Below are positions 27,368 through 34,143 of a stretch of 64,000 bases of DNA, piece after piece (within the stretch, counting starts at the first letter, position 1; every line of letters starts with the position of its first letter). The position numbers and the translations under genes are program-made. Where the stretch lies: assembly GCF_000413855.1 (NCBI RefSeq), contig NZ_ATGG01000049.1, positions 1 through 64,000 of the forward strand, read 5' to 3'. The DNA comes from Acinetobacter gyllenbergii CIP 110306 = MTCC 11365. Its GTDB lineage: Bacteria; Pseudomonadota; Gammaproteobacteria; Pseudomonadales; Moraxellaceae. The notes beneath the pieces were generated by a model. That model saw only the letters and a program-made list of their open reading frames with translations. It did no database searches and had not been told where the DNA came from.

Positions 27368-28006
27368 AGTAATAGCGCATGTCCCGCAGCACTTAGTAAT
27401 GCTTAGATCAGATACAAACGGCGGTTGCTTCGCGACCTCAACAAGACGCTTAACGTTCTCGCTTGCCCCATGTCGTTTGACTACGCCTATAAACTCTTCA
27501 ACGTCATGCCCCGCTAAATAGTGCTTAGGTAAACCAGTATTGTCGCTATAGACAATCTCACCGTCTTCATCTCGCTCAACTCCTATGTGATACAGCTCAT
27601 GCTCAATCAAAGCACAAAAGTTTCGATCAGTGGTTTGCTCACAAAAGCTTGCATCTATAGTAATTAAATAGATCGGTACAAATCCAAACCAGTCTCGCAT
27701 CTGTTGCTCTTGCCTTGCTTTGCGCCATCCACCAACGTTAAACATGACTTTTTCACATTGACCTAAAACCATTTGCTTTTTAACGGTACAAGCCTGTGAT
27801 GCCCATGCAAATGCTAGAAATTCTTCATTGTCATGTAGCAACTCGGCTATGTGGTCATGATCAGGGTTATAAAGCTCAGCTTCAGCAGTGAGATAATTGG
27901 CTATTACCCATTCTTTTAAATCTGGTGCTGGTGCCAGCCGAATTGCTTCTTCTTCCTCAGCTTGATCCAAGAGTTCAGTCGGCGGAAATGGTCGAATCTG
28001 ATTCAT
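27365..28006 (-). CDS. Putative phage metallopeptidase
   Basis: A 213-residue protein with a zinc peptidase motif HELYH in ALIEHELYHIGVERDEDG (near residue 137) and an upstream strand-helix pattern typical of the putative phage metallopeptidase family found beside terminase genes. A cysteine-rich C-terminus (KCCGTCAIT) is unusual. The substrate is unknown; roles in virion maturation have been suggested for the family. The start overlaps the nuclease gene by 32 bases. Confidence 0.75.
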   Translation of the reverse strand: MNQIRPFPPTELLDQAEEEEAIRLAPAPDLKEWVIANYLTAEAELYNPDHDHIAELLHDNEEFLAFAWASQACTVKKQMVLGQCEKVMFNVGGWRKARQEQQMRDWFGFVPIYLITIDASFCEQTTDRNFCALIEHELYHIGVERDEDGEIVYSDNTGLPKHYLAGHDVEEFIGVVKRHGASENVKRLVEVAKQPPFVSDLSITKCCGTCAIT

Positions 28007-28409
28007 TTTTTAGTCTCTCAAGCTCACCTTTAATCCAGTGAATGACATAGCCCGATAATATTGAATCAGGATGAAAACGCTCAATCTTATATCCCAATTC
28101 TTCAGCTTGATAATACCGATCCATACTCCAAGCCTTATTTGCTAGCTTTCCACCGCGACCGCCTGACCATGGCCCGCCTTCTATTTCAATCAGAAAACGT
28201 AATTTCACGATGTGGAAATCGAACCGCCAATGCTTTGTGTGGATAGGTTGGAATTTACTTTCAAAGCCAATGGCATGATCTGTCAGTTCTTCTTTTAGGG
28301 TTTCATAGGCTTCTAAATAGTTTTGTTTAGCTTTCGGCAACGGCGTGTTGCGTGGCTTTGATTTATGCTCGTGCTTTTTCGTGAGTTGAAAATATTGATC
28401 AACTTTCAT
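27975..28409 (-). CDS. PD-(D/E)XK-type phage endonuclease
   Basis: A 144-residue protein. WRFDFHIVKLRFLIEIEGG (near residues 62-80) gives the Asp and Glu-Ile-Glu of a PD-(D/E)XK nuclease core, followed by GGRGGKLANKAW. It lies at the head of the packaging cluster, where phage nucleases that assist terminase or resolve branched DNA often sit. There is no exact family name from memory; VRR- or Vsr-like are options. Confidence 0.7.
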   Translation of the reverse strand: MKVDQYFQLTKKHEHKSKPRNTPLPKAKQNYLEAYETLKEELTDHAIGFESKFQPIHTKHWRFDFHIVKLRFLIEIEGGPWSGGRGGKLANKAWSMDRYYQAEELGYKIERFHPDSILSGYVIHWIKGELERLKNESDSTISAD

Positions 28410-28425
28410 ATTTCACCCAATAAAA

Positions 28426-28447
28426 AAGCCCCTTTAGTAGGGGCTTT
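28426..28447 (-). terminator. Intrinsic terminator between toxin gene and packaging genes
   Basis: AAGCCCC/GGGGCTT stem followed on the minus strand by TTTATTGGG. It closes the toxin gene at 28471. Confidence 0.7.
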
Positions 28448-28470
28448 AGAAAGCAAGTAAATCAAATGAA

Positions 28471-28914
28471 TTAAGGAAGACCTAATTCGGAATGAAAATA
28501 TTGTAATGTACAAAACTTAAAACGATTATCTGTTGTGCTAGTTCCCTTACCAACGCATTCGATGTAACTTGACACATACTCTTCAAATTCAGATGTAATC
28601 TTCTCTTTATGCACCTGAATTTTGTCAAACTCTTTCTGATTTCTAAGTCTAAATGTGGTTGTATCAATATCTTCTTGTTTTACGACCAAGGCTTTGGAAT
28701 AATCCAAACCATTCCAAAAAAGTTGCTTCCCTTTTTTGATAGGAATTGTTTTAAACCCATTACTATGATTCAAATTACTGCGTAAAGGGATAGCATAAGT
28801 TATCCCCCCCACGGTTAATGAGATAATTCCATACCCTCTATTTTTTTCCAATACCTGAGCACGATCTTTAGCTATTTCGTTATAAGCATCTTGTTTTAAT
28901 GATCTGATATCCAT
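28471..28914 (-). CDS. Type III toxin, ToxN/TenpN-like endoribonuclease
   Basis: A 147-residue protein with the features I associate with TenpN-type toxins: a beta strand pair ending in YAIPLRSNLNH (about residues 39-49), GLDYSKALVV (about 69-78), and a helical C-terminal part ending KFCTLQYFHSELG. Such toxins are RNases held inactive by a repeat RNA. The identification is strengthened by the DNA in front: a promoter, two 50-base tandem repeats and an intrinsic terminator, in the order known for ToxIN, CptIN and TenpIN loci. AAAGGTAAAGT lies before the ATG. Type III systems commonly act by abortive infection. Family membership rests on memory; the locus layout is directly visible. Confidence 0.82.
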   Translation of the reverse strand: MDIRSLKQDAYNEIAKDRAQVLEKNRGYGIISLTVGGITYAIPLRSNLNHSNGFKTIPIKKGKQLFWNGLDYSKALVVKQEDIDTTTFRLRNQKEFDKIQVHKEKITSEFEEYVSSYIECVGKGTSTTDNRFKFCTLQYFHSELGLP

Positions 28915-28929
28915 ACTTTACCTTTGCGC

Positions 28930-28960
28930 ACAAAAAAACCCCTAACGGGGCTTTCTTGTG
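28930..28960 (-). terminator. Leaky terminator between antitoxin RNA and toxin
   Basis: Minus strand GCCCC-GTTA-GGGG followed by seven T residues. In type III loci such a terminator sets the excess of antitoxin RNA over toxin mRNA. Confidence 0.82.
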
Positions 28961-28970
28961 TAGAATAATC

Positions 28971-29073
28971 CAAGGAGGTTAATACTATTTAATGTGGGGA
29001 TGCCTCTACCGCCACTCATCCATTGAGGTTGATGCTATTTAACAAGGGGATACCTCTACCGCCTTTCATCTAC
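28971..29073 (-). ncRNA. Type III antitoxin RNA with two 50-nt tandem repeats
   Basis: Two head-to-tail 50-base units lie at 29021-29070 (first in transcription) and 28971-29020, identical at 40 of 50 positions by my alignment. Both share GGCGGTAGAGG, ATCCCC, TTAAATAG and AACCTC. Within each unit GAGG can pair with CCTC, leaving a loop that could form the pseudoknot typical of ToxI-type RNAs. Each unit is probably one processed antitoxin. The predicted start of transcription is about three bases upstream of the first unit. No third copy is seen. Confidence 0.8.
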
Positions 29074-29079
29074 AAAATA

Positions 29080-29108
29080 ATAATAACCCATATCAAAATT
29101 GCTTGCAA
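29080..29108 (-). promoter_or_regulatory. Sigma70 promoter of the antitoxin RNA
   Basis: On the minus strand TTGCAA (29103-29108), a 17-base spacer, then TATTAT (29080-29085). Transcription should start near 29073, just before the first repeat. Confidence 0.72.
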
Positions 29109-29120
29109 GTAATTTTGATA
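29091..29120. promoter_or_regulatory. 30-bp near-perfect palindrome over the -35 box
   Basis: Arms TATCAAAATTGCTTG and CAAGTAATTTTGATA are reverse complements except for one base. The centre is the palindromic TTGCAA of the -35 box. A dimeric repressor could bind here and block transcription of the toxin-antitoxin locus. Confidence 0.6.
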
Positions 29121-29168
29121 AAAACCATGTGACATCTGATTGTTTCAATTGTCTCCCCCTCTTCTCTG

Positions 29169-29424
29169 TTAAGAAAGGTATGAATATTTATGAGCCAAAT
29201 GTTTATTGGCAATTGCTATTGTCTCGGCATAAGGGAGCTCAGCACAAAGCCAAAATCGATATGTATTACCTTCAACAATATAGGATAGACGGTTATACGA
29301 TATAGGATTGGCGGTTATACGATGATTGCTTGGTAGCATCAATTTCGCTTGCTTCAAAATAGGTCCCTTCTCGGTCAGTCACAACCACACCGTCCAGATC
29401 ACCACCAATACAAATATTCATCAT
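29169..29424 (-). pseudogene. Small prophage gene broken by a 22-bp tandem duplication
   Basis: The frame from ATG 29424 reads GGDLDGVVVTDREGTYF and then stops at a TAA created inside a tandem 22-bp duplication. Removing one copy restores a frame of about 75 residues that continues through VEGNTYRFWLCAEL to the stop at 29169. The intact product would be a small soluble phage protein of unknown function. The duplication (29279-29322) shifts the frame because 22 is not a multiple of three. Confidence 0.75.
29279..29322. repeat. 22-bp tandem duplication
   Basis: Two abutting 22-base copies (29279-29300 and 29301-29322) differ at two positions and share GGTTATACGA at their ends. Confidence 0.9.
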
Positions 29425-29506
29425 AATTATCCGTTAAATTATGAATAACAGCTTAACACATAAAGTAAAAAGCCCTACCGAAGGAGGTATTTGAATAGAA
29501 ATTACA

Positions 29507-29887
29507 CTAATTTGGCACTAAGGCTTTTCTATCGCGTATTTGATAAATGAGTACACCAATTTGTAAAGCTACGAATAATCCAATATTTCTAAATAAATCA
29601 AATATAAAGTCTGAGCTTCCAAATGTTAAATCTGTCAAAAACATGAAAAATACCAATGTAGCATGCAGAATTAAGCTCTTTCTCCATTTAATATCAGAAG
29701 CTGTCGCAGTGTTTAAATAGCCTATTGTTACAGCACCAACAATCATAACTATTACGCCCAAAATCAAACCAAGTACTTCATATTGATTTGTAGTGAAGTA
29801 AAAAATGGATTTTACAATTCCTGCTAAAATGAAAAAACCAAAAAATGATCCAATTGAATTTCTTATATAGTAGTAATTGTTATCCAT
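29507..29887 (-). CDS. Four-helix membrane protein
   Basis: A 126-residue protein with four predicted membrane helices (about residues 12-30, 38-58, 70-88 and 100-116) and a basic C-terminus. ATG 29887 is preferred over a GTG two codons earlier. It lies in the accessory belt between packaging and replication genes. AT-rich; function unknown. Confidence 0.65.
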   Translation of the reverse strand: MDNNYYYIRNSIGSFFGFFILAGIVKSIFYFTTNQYEVLGLILGVIVMIVGAVTIGYLNTATASDIKWRKSLILHATLVFFMFLTDLTFGSSDFIFDLFRNIGLFVALQIGVLIYQIRDRKALVPN

Positions 29888-30012
29888 ACACACCCTAATA
29901 ATATTGCAACATTAAAAAACCATATTTAAATTTCATTTTTATATTTAAGCCTAAGCTTTATTTTAACTTTTTGTAAGCAGAAAAAAGCCCACCTTTCGAT
30001 GAGCTTGTTTTT

Positions 30013-30279
30013 TTAACCTCTAGCCTCTCGGCCAGATTCATCTTCAGGAACCCTATAGCGCCAATAACGATCAGGCTTAACCCAAACTACGTTGTGCTCA
30101 GTTTGTTTTTTGAAGCCGCTATTTACATTCAGTTTTAAAACAAGATTACCTTCCGCATTTTCCTTAAGATATTGCGTTTGATCATTTTTAATCAGGTAAT
30201 CAACTACATCTTCTTGATATAAACAACCATCTTTCTCAAGATTGGTAAGCATCCATTGAATTACATCTTCAATTGACAA
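30013..30279 (-). CDS. Small phage protein, DUF6953-like
   Basis: An 88-residue protein with VIQWMLTNLEKDGCLYQEDV at its start and VVWVKPDRYWRYRVPEDESG near its end. These match my memory of DUF6953, a short family of unknown function. It is co-oriented with, and two bases after, the DUF2158-like gene, so the two form a pair. Confidence 0.65.
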   Translation of the reverse strand: MSIEDVIQWMLTNLEKDGCLYQEDVVDYLIKNDQTQYLKENAEGNLVLKLNVNSGFKKQTEHNVVWVKPDRYWRYRVPEDESGREARG

Positions 30280-30280
30280 T

Positions 30281-30502
30281 CTATTCCCCTTGTTTCTTAA
30301 CTAAGATTAAACTCACTTCTTGAAACTTCCCAGATTCTAGTTTTTTTCCAGCAAACCATTGGCATTCATATATTCCTGAAAATTGCGACTCACCATTTAA
30401 AGGTGTTGTTCTAATCCTTTTTAAAATAGTCATGTCAGGGCCTCCAGCATTCAATTTAACAATATCGCCAAGGTTATATTTTGCTACTCTTAACTCGCTC
30501 AT
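30281..30502 (-). CDS. YodC-family small protein, DUF2158
   Basis: A 73-residue protein with the YodC/DUF2158 signature: YNLGDIVKLNAGGPDMTI near residues 9-26 and ECQWFAGKKLESGKF near residues 46-60. This is a small beta-barrel family common in phages and plasmids; its molecular role is not established. Confidence 0.78.
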   Translation of the reverse strand: MSELRVAKYNLGDIVKLNAGGPDMTILKRIRTTPLNGESQFSGIYECQWFAGKKLESGKFQEVSLILVKKQGE

Positions 30503-30581
30503 AATATTCTCATAAATTATTATAGAAATTATTATTTTGGTACAAGTTATTAATTTTCAATCCATCTTTAAAAAAAATTTA

Positions 30582-30616
30582 AAGCCCCGCCAATAACATA
30601 TATGTCAGCGGGGCTT
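30582..30616 (-). terminator. Strong intrinsic terminator
   Basis: AAGCCCCGC/GCGGGGCTT nine-pair stem with a 17-base AT-rich loop, and AAATTTTTTT on the minus strand. Confidence 0.75.
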
Positions 30617-30740
30617 CATATGCCGTAATCCCTTCAGCAAATATTCATGTCAAAAATCGTCCTTGGTTCGGGGGGCACTACCCGTTAAATTAATGTTTTC
30701 ATCTTCATTCTCCTGACTGATCGCTTATGCATGTCAAAAG
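30582..30740 (-). ncRNA. Candidate small structured RNA
   Basis: The gap 30503-30796 holds no gene of useful size. On the minus strand there are a TTGACA-like box near 30733, a ribosome site (AGGAG) before a tiny frame of five to seven codons (30685-30708), a GC-rich block (GGGTAGTGCCCCCCGAACC), a second TTTTTGACATG element near 30645-30655, and a strong terminator at 30582-30616. This compact order suggests a short regulatory RNA. A C4-type phage antisense RNA is one possibility, unverified. Boundaries are approximate. Confidence 0.4.
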
Positions 30741-30770
30741 TACCTATGATAAATTTTTAGGTAATAAAAA

Positions 30771-30786
30771 ACCTCCCTAAGGAGGT
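30771..30786 (-). terminator. Intrinsic terminator
   Basis: ACCTCC/GGAGGT stem, CTAA loop, T-run on the minus strand. It closes the gene at 30797-31045. Confidence 0.7.
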
Positions 30787-30796
30787 CTAGATTAGA

Positions 30797-31045
30797 TTAC
30801 AATTTAGAAATCAACCTAACTTCTAAGCCATTTCTAGAAAAAAATTGCTCATTTCTTCTTTTATAGACAACATCATAAAGTATTACCGAATTTATATAAA
30901 TTGTACCAACTAATTGAGTATCGCTTTTTCTTTCCAACTTCCTCTCAACTTCCATAACAGCTGGATGTAATTGTTGACTGTCATCTTTTATTAAAACTGA
31001 TTCATACCAAAATTTTTGGTAGATCACATTATTGATTATTTTCAT
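30797..31045 (-). CDS. Small hypothetical phage protein
   Basis: An 82-residue basic protein. It starts at ATG 31045 with GAGAGTTTCAA upstream. The sequence has no membrane segment and no recognised motif, and it is flanked by terminators on both sides, so it is a single-gene unit. Confidence 0.55.
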   Translation of the reverse strand: MKIINNVIYQKFWYESVLIKDDSQQLHPAVMEVERKLERKSDTQLVGTIYINSVILYDVVYKRRNEQFFSRNGLEVRLISKL

Positions 31046-31137
31046 TTGAAACTCTCTTATTACCTGAAAGCATCAAACTAACATTAATGGTTAAACTAAA
31101 TCTCACTATCTGTTGACAGCACAAATTACAAGATCAG

Positions 31138-31167
31138 AAAAAAGCCCACCTTCAGGTGAGCTTTTTT
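31138..31167. terminator. Bidirectional intrinsic terminator
   Basis: AAAAAAGCCCACC and AGGTGAGCTTTTTT arms around a TTC loop. It follows the twin micropeptide genes. Confidence 0.75.
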
Positions 31168-31170
31168 CTT

Positions 31171-31275
31171 TTATTTAGGTAATGTTACAGACTCTTCAAT
31201 CTTCACAATAGGTGGAGTCTCTATATCAGGTGGCGTAGGTCTCGAAGGAGGCTGATTTGAATGGTTATTTGTCAT
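31171..31275 (-). CDS. Proline-rich micropeptide B (34 residues)
   Basis: This short frame encodes 34 residues. Its core RPTPPDIETPPIVKIEES parallels RPTPPDIPTPPVVVIERS in the upstream frame at 31272-31382. Its ATG overlaps that frame's stop as ATGA. Two adjacent, translationally coupled frames encoding paralogous peptides are unlikely to be chance. No signal or membrane segment is present; the motif resembles a linear binding peptide (for example an SH3-like or PDZ ligand), but no partner is known. Confidence 0.6.
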   Translation of the reverse strand: MTNNHSNQPPSRPTPPDIETPPIVKIEESVTLPK

Positions 31276-31382
31276 TTCTTAATTACCTTATCCTTATCTA
31301 GACTTCTCTCAATCACAACTACTGGAGGAGTTGGTATGTCTGGCGGTGTCGGTCTATTGTAATATATTGAAGTCATTATCAT
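31272..31382 (-). CDS. Proline-rich micropeptide A (36 residues)
   Basis: A 36-residue frame beginning four bases beyond the stop of the membrane protein gene at 31386. The core RPTPPDIPTPPVVVIERS is shared with micropeptide B; the tail is charged (LDKDKVIKK). The start may be the ATG at 31382 or at 31376. The tight packing suggests one operon of membrane protein, peptide A and peptide B. Confidence 0.6.
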   Translation of the reverse strand: MIMTSIYYNRPTPPDIPTPPVVVIERSLDKDKVIKK

Positions 31383-31385
31383 TCA

Positions 31386-31904
31386 TCATATTGAATCAAT
31401 TATGATCAATATTACAGTTAAAATAAACATAATTCCACAAAACTTTATTTCACTAAATGCTCTTTTTAGATAATCAACTTTAATTAGGCAACCCGCCTCG
31501 TATAAGTCTATTACTTCAACAATTTTTTTAGACAAATTGTAATACACATGAGAAATTTCATGCTCAACAAATAATTTTACAGTCTCAATACCTGTATCTA
31601 ATTTTGCTACCGACTCCACTCTCAAAGCCTGAAACAAAAATCTTGCAATACTGCACAAAGAAAAAAAAGTTAAGACTATTAATACAACAATGAAGCAATA
31701 CAATCCTCCTTTTGAAGAGTTATCAAAAAGATATTGCTTAGAGAAAATGCTTAGAGCAGCAATAATCAGAGAAATGAAAGTTAAATATTTAGACGCTTTA
31801 TTCTCCAAGCCAGCATAACGAGCCTTAATTAAGTCAAGTTGCTTAGTTTGATATTCAAATAATGCTTTATAACTATCTTTATCTAATTCATTGTTATTTG
31901 ACAT
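31386..31904 (-). CDS. Three-helix membrane protein with cytoplasmic N-terminus
   Basis: A 172-residue protein. A charged N-terminal helix (about residues 1-35) leads into two membrane segments (about 36-56 and 66-92), a cytoplasmic helical region, then a third segment near the C-terminus (IMFILTVILIIIDSI). This topology resembles SLATT- or PycTM-like membrane effectors that depolarise the cell in some defence systems, but sequence-level proof is lacking. ATG 31904 is preferred to 31934 because the longer form overlaps a terminator region. It leads the micropeptide operon. Confidence 0.6.
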   Translation of the reverse strand: MSNNNELDKDSYKALFEYQTKQLDLIKARYAGLENKASKYLTFISLIIAALSIFSKQYLFDNSSKGGLYCFIVVLIVLTFFSLCSIARFLFQALRVESVAKLDTGIETVKLFVEHEISHVYYNLSKKIVEVIDLYEAGCLIKVDYLKRAFSEIKFCGIMFILTVILIIIDSI

Positions 31905-31932
31905 AATAACATTCACCCTCAAGGGATAAAAC

Positions 31933-31956
31933 AAAAGCTCGCAAACGCGAGCTTTT
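31933..31956. terminator. Intrinsic terminator
   Basis: AAAAGCTCGC/GCGAGCTTTT stem with an AAAC loop. It separates the replication/Q region from the accessory belt. Confidence 0.7.
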
Positions 31957-32032
31957 CATATTGGCGTTAAATAAAAATTCGCCAACGTAACACAAATATG
32001 CCATAACTTGTGTACACAATCAAGTACCTGCC

Positions 32033-32407
32033 CTATCTTTCACAATTATCTAGATTTAAATTATAAAATATTACTGTAATTTCTTTGGTTAAATAATCTA
32101 GAAATTGAAACTTTGCAGTTGGTTCAGGGGTCTCAACCAACCAAAAAGTATATTTTTCATCATCCAATGAATATTCAATCGTTTGATTGAAGAAGGATAC
32201 ACAACCAGCAAGCATCTTTAGATCATTCAACTGAATTACACATTCAAATAAAAAATTTGCCTTTTCTAAAGGCTGATTAGCTTTATCAAAGTTAATTTTT
32301 GTGAGCTTGTAAATTGCATTACTAAAATCATAAATAGCTTGATCAGGTGTAGATTTCATTTCGTTAATACCAATGTTCTTTATTGAGATAAAGATTAATA
32401 CTTTCAT
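32033..32407 (-). CDS. Hypothetical early phage protein
   Basis: A 124-residue, mainly helical protein without recognised domains. The first 16 residues are hydrophobic and may not be translated; an internal ATG at 32359 (MKSTPDQAIY) is the alternative start. It lies 12 bases downstream of the antiterminator gene, so it is probably co-transcribed with it. Confidence 0.5.
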   Translation of the reverse strand: MKVLIFISIKNIGINEMKSTPDQAIYDFSNAIYKLTKINFDKANQPLEKANFLFECVIQLNDLKMLAGCVSFFNQTIEYSLDDEKYTFWLVETPEPTAKFQFLDYLTKEITVIFYNLNLDNCER

Positions 32408-32419
32408 GAATAAATATGT

Positions 32420-32896
32420 TTATTTTTCAAGCAAATCAACTTTAAAATTCGGATAACGTCCTGAAATAAATGCTAACCCGCACTTCATATCTTGGCGAAT
32501 CTGAATAGTTGATGTTTCAAAAATTTCAGCAGCCTTTCTTAACTTGGTATTATCTACACAAACACACCAGATAACATCAAGCCAAGCTTGTAATACATCA
32601 CTTTCATGCTGCCTTAAATCTAACACTAATTTTTGAAATGCACGTGCTTCATTATCATTTATGTCGCATAACATTCCTTTGTTAAAGAAAGGCTCCTGAA
32701 AGCTCTCATCTCGCAAATACTTTACAAGCAATTCTTCTCTCTGTTTTTGGCTTAATTTCTTTTTAGGCAGAGATTTATAAAATTTCTGCTTTCTCTGTGT
32801 ATCGCCATTAATCCATGCCCCAAATTGACGGAACCAGCCCTCTAGACTAAATCTCGACCAATCTGTTGTTTGCATAATAGTTAATTTTGCATTCAT
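32420..32896 (-). CDS. Q-like late antitermination protein
   Basis: A 158-residue protein with WSRFSLEGWFRQFGAWING near residues 13-31 and a helical C-terminal half, in line with phage antitermination Q family members found last in the early operon. It would let polymerase ignore the many terminators across the late genes. GAGGTATGAACA precedes the ATG at 32896. The family call is moderately secure and supported by position and by the terminator array. Confidence 0.7.
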   Translation of the reverse strand: MNAKLTIMQTTDWSRFSLEGWFRQFGAWINGDTQRKQKFYKSLPKKKLSQKQREELLVKYLRDESFQEPFFNKGMLCDINDNEARAFQKLVLDLRQHESDVLQAWLDVIWCVCVDNTKLRKAAEIFETSTIQIRQDMKCGLAFISGRYPNFKVDLLEK

Positions 32897-32899
32897 TGT

Positions 32900-33313
32900 T
32901 CATACCTCTTTAATATCAATGCCGTGAACCGTTTTCATTAAGTGTTTTTTAGTGCGATAACTTGGTAGCTTTCTGGTTGCAGCAGACTTCACATCCTCAA
33001 CAATGTATGTACCTTCGCCATTGTAGTAAGTGAAATCCGCAAAGTATCTAACAGCTGGCTTTGCTCTCATTTCCCCTTCTAATTTAGTCTTAGGTGCTAG
33101 TTCAAATTTAGTGTGATGTTCTAGCCTGATAATCTCCCCACGCTGCTGCATCGCTTTGAGCTCAATGTACCGTTTGTATTCTTTTTTGCTGTCAAAGGTC
33201 ATACCGTCAAGCTCAACCTTCTGAGCATTGAACTTATTACGTTTAGCGACCTTAGGCTTATCACACTGTTTAAGAATTTCACGGCGGTACTGATCGATGC
33301 TCATTGAGCTCAT
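32900..33313 (-). CDS. DUF1064 phage nuclease
   Basis: A 137-residue protein with the DUF1064 pattern: GMTFDSKKEYKRYIELKAM (near residues 32-50), VRYFADFTYY and YIVEDVKSAATRK, supplying the Glu, Asp and Glu-x-Lys-like residues of a restriction-endonuclease-like fold (VEDVKS). It lies between the Dam-type methylase and Q, a position often held by Holliday-junction or replication nucleases. It overlaps the methylase gene by four bases (ATGA). Confidence 0.75.
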   Translation of the reverse strand: MSSMSIDQYRREILKQCDKPKVAKRNKFNAQKVELDGMTFDSKKEYKRYIELKAMQQRGEIIRLEHHTKFELAPKTKLEGEMRAKPAVRYFADFTYYNGEGTYIVEDVKSAATRKLPSYRTKKHLMKTVHGIDIKEV

Positions 33314-34143
33314 GCAAGTACCCCGAATAAGTCATGCCCCTGAGCAGCAGGATTAAGCCACAAACATTCTGTGCGTAGTGCAGTCCCACGACCAGCAGAA
33401 ATGCGGGCGCTCATATCTAAACGTTTCCAATCAACTAAGAATTCGTCATATAGATCGCTTGCATAACCTGAAAGCATTACCATTCCATTTAGGTTGACCA
33501 TTGTTTCAAGTAATTCTTGATGATCTTGATCACTCATTTCATGCCGATAGATCCGACCAGTTTGAGCACCGTCATAGCGGGTATCCATGACATATGGGGG
33601 ATCTACATAGTGAAGAGTTGATTCTGAATCATGATCTTTGAGCACTTGAACAGCAGGACGATTTTCAATTAATACACCACTTAAACGCTGCCCTATAAGG
33701 CTCAAGTGTTCAGGATAATTTACCCATAATGATTGCGCTGTTCCGTATTGGCGCTTTGTATCTATACGGAAACCAGTTATGCCTTTTGTTGCACCAGCTG
33801 ACCCAAATCCCATCTGTGCACGGATACAAACACGGCGTGCACGTTCAACTTTATTTTCTGTTTGTTCCCAAGCATTTTCGAAATCTGCCCGGCTATAGGG
33901 AGTTAAAACCAATTGCTCAACAAGTTGCTCTCTCGAGTTAGAATCTCTTAACACTTCGAAAAGGTTTACGATATCGCCATCAAGATCATTGTAAACGTCT
34001 GCATATGAACGCGGTTTTTGGAGTAAAACACCTGCCGCACCTCCAAATGCTTCTGTATAACAAACATGATTTGGCATATTAGAAATTATCCAATGTGCTA
34101 AACGAAATTTGCCTCCGTGGTACCGAATCAAAGGGTGTTTCAT
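33310..34143 (-). CDS. dam: D12-class adenine-N6 DNA methyltransferase
   Basis: A 277-residue Dam-like enzyme. The SAM-binding motif is in YHGGKFRLAHWI and TEAFGGAAGVLLQKP (residues 8-44); the catalytic DPPY is in LHYVDPPYVMDTR near residue 183. It probably methylates GATC-like sites, protecting phage DNA or timing replication; the target is not deducible here. It overlaps the replication gene by four bases and belongs to the tightly packed early operon. Confidence 0.88.
   Translation of the reverse strand: MKHPLIRYHGGKFRLAHWIISNMPNHVCYTEAFGGAAGVLLQKPRSYADVYNDLDGDIVNLFEVLRDSNSREQLVEQLVLTPYSRADFENAWEQTENKVERARRVCIRAQMGFGSAGATKGITGFRIDTKRQYGTAQSLWVNYPEHLSLIGQRLSGVLIENRPAVQVLKDHDSESTLHYVDPPYVMDTRYDGAQTGRIYRHEMSDQDHQELLETMVNLNGMVMLSGYASDLYDEFLVDWKRLDMSARISAGRGTALRTECLWLNPAAQGHDLFGVLA

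Noticed and set aside
28971..29070. CRISPR array
   Set aside because: The two 50-base units abut without spacers, and there are no cas genes; the toxin gene and terminator point to a type III antitoxin.
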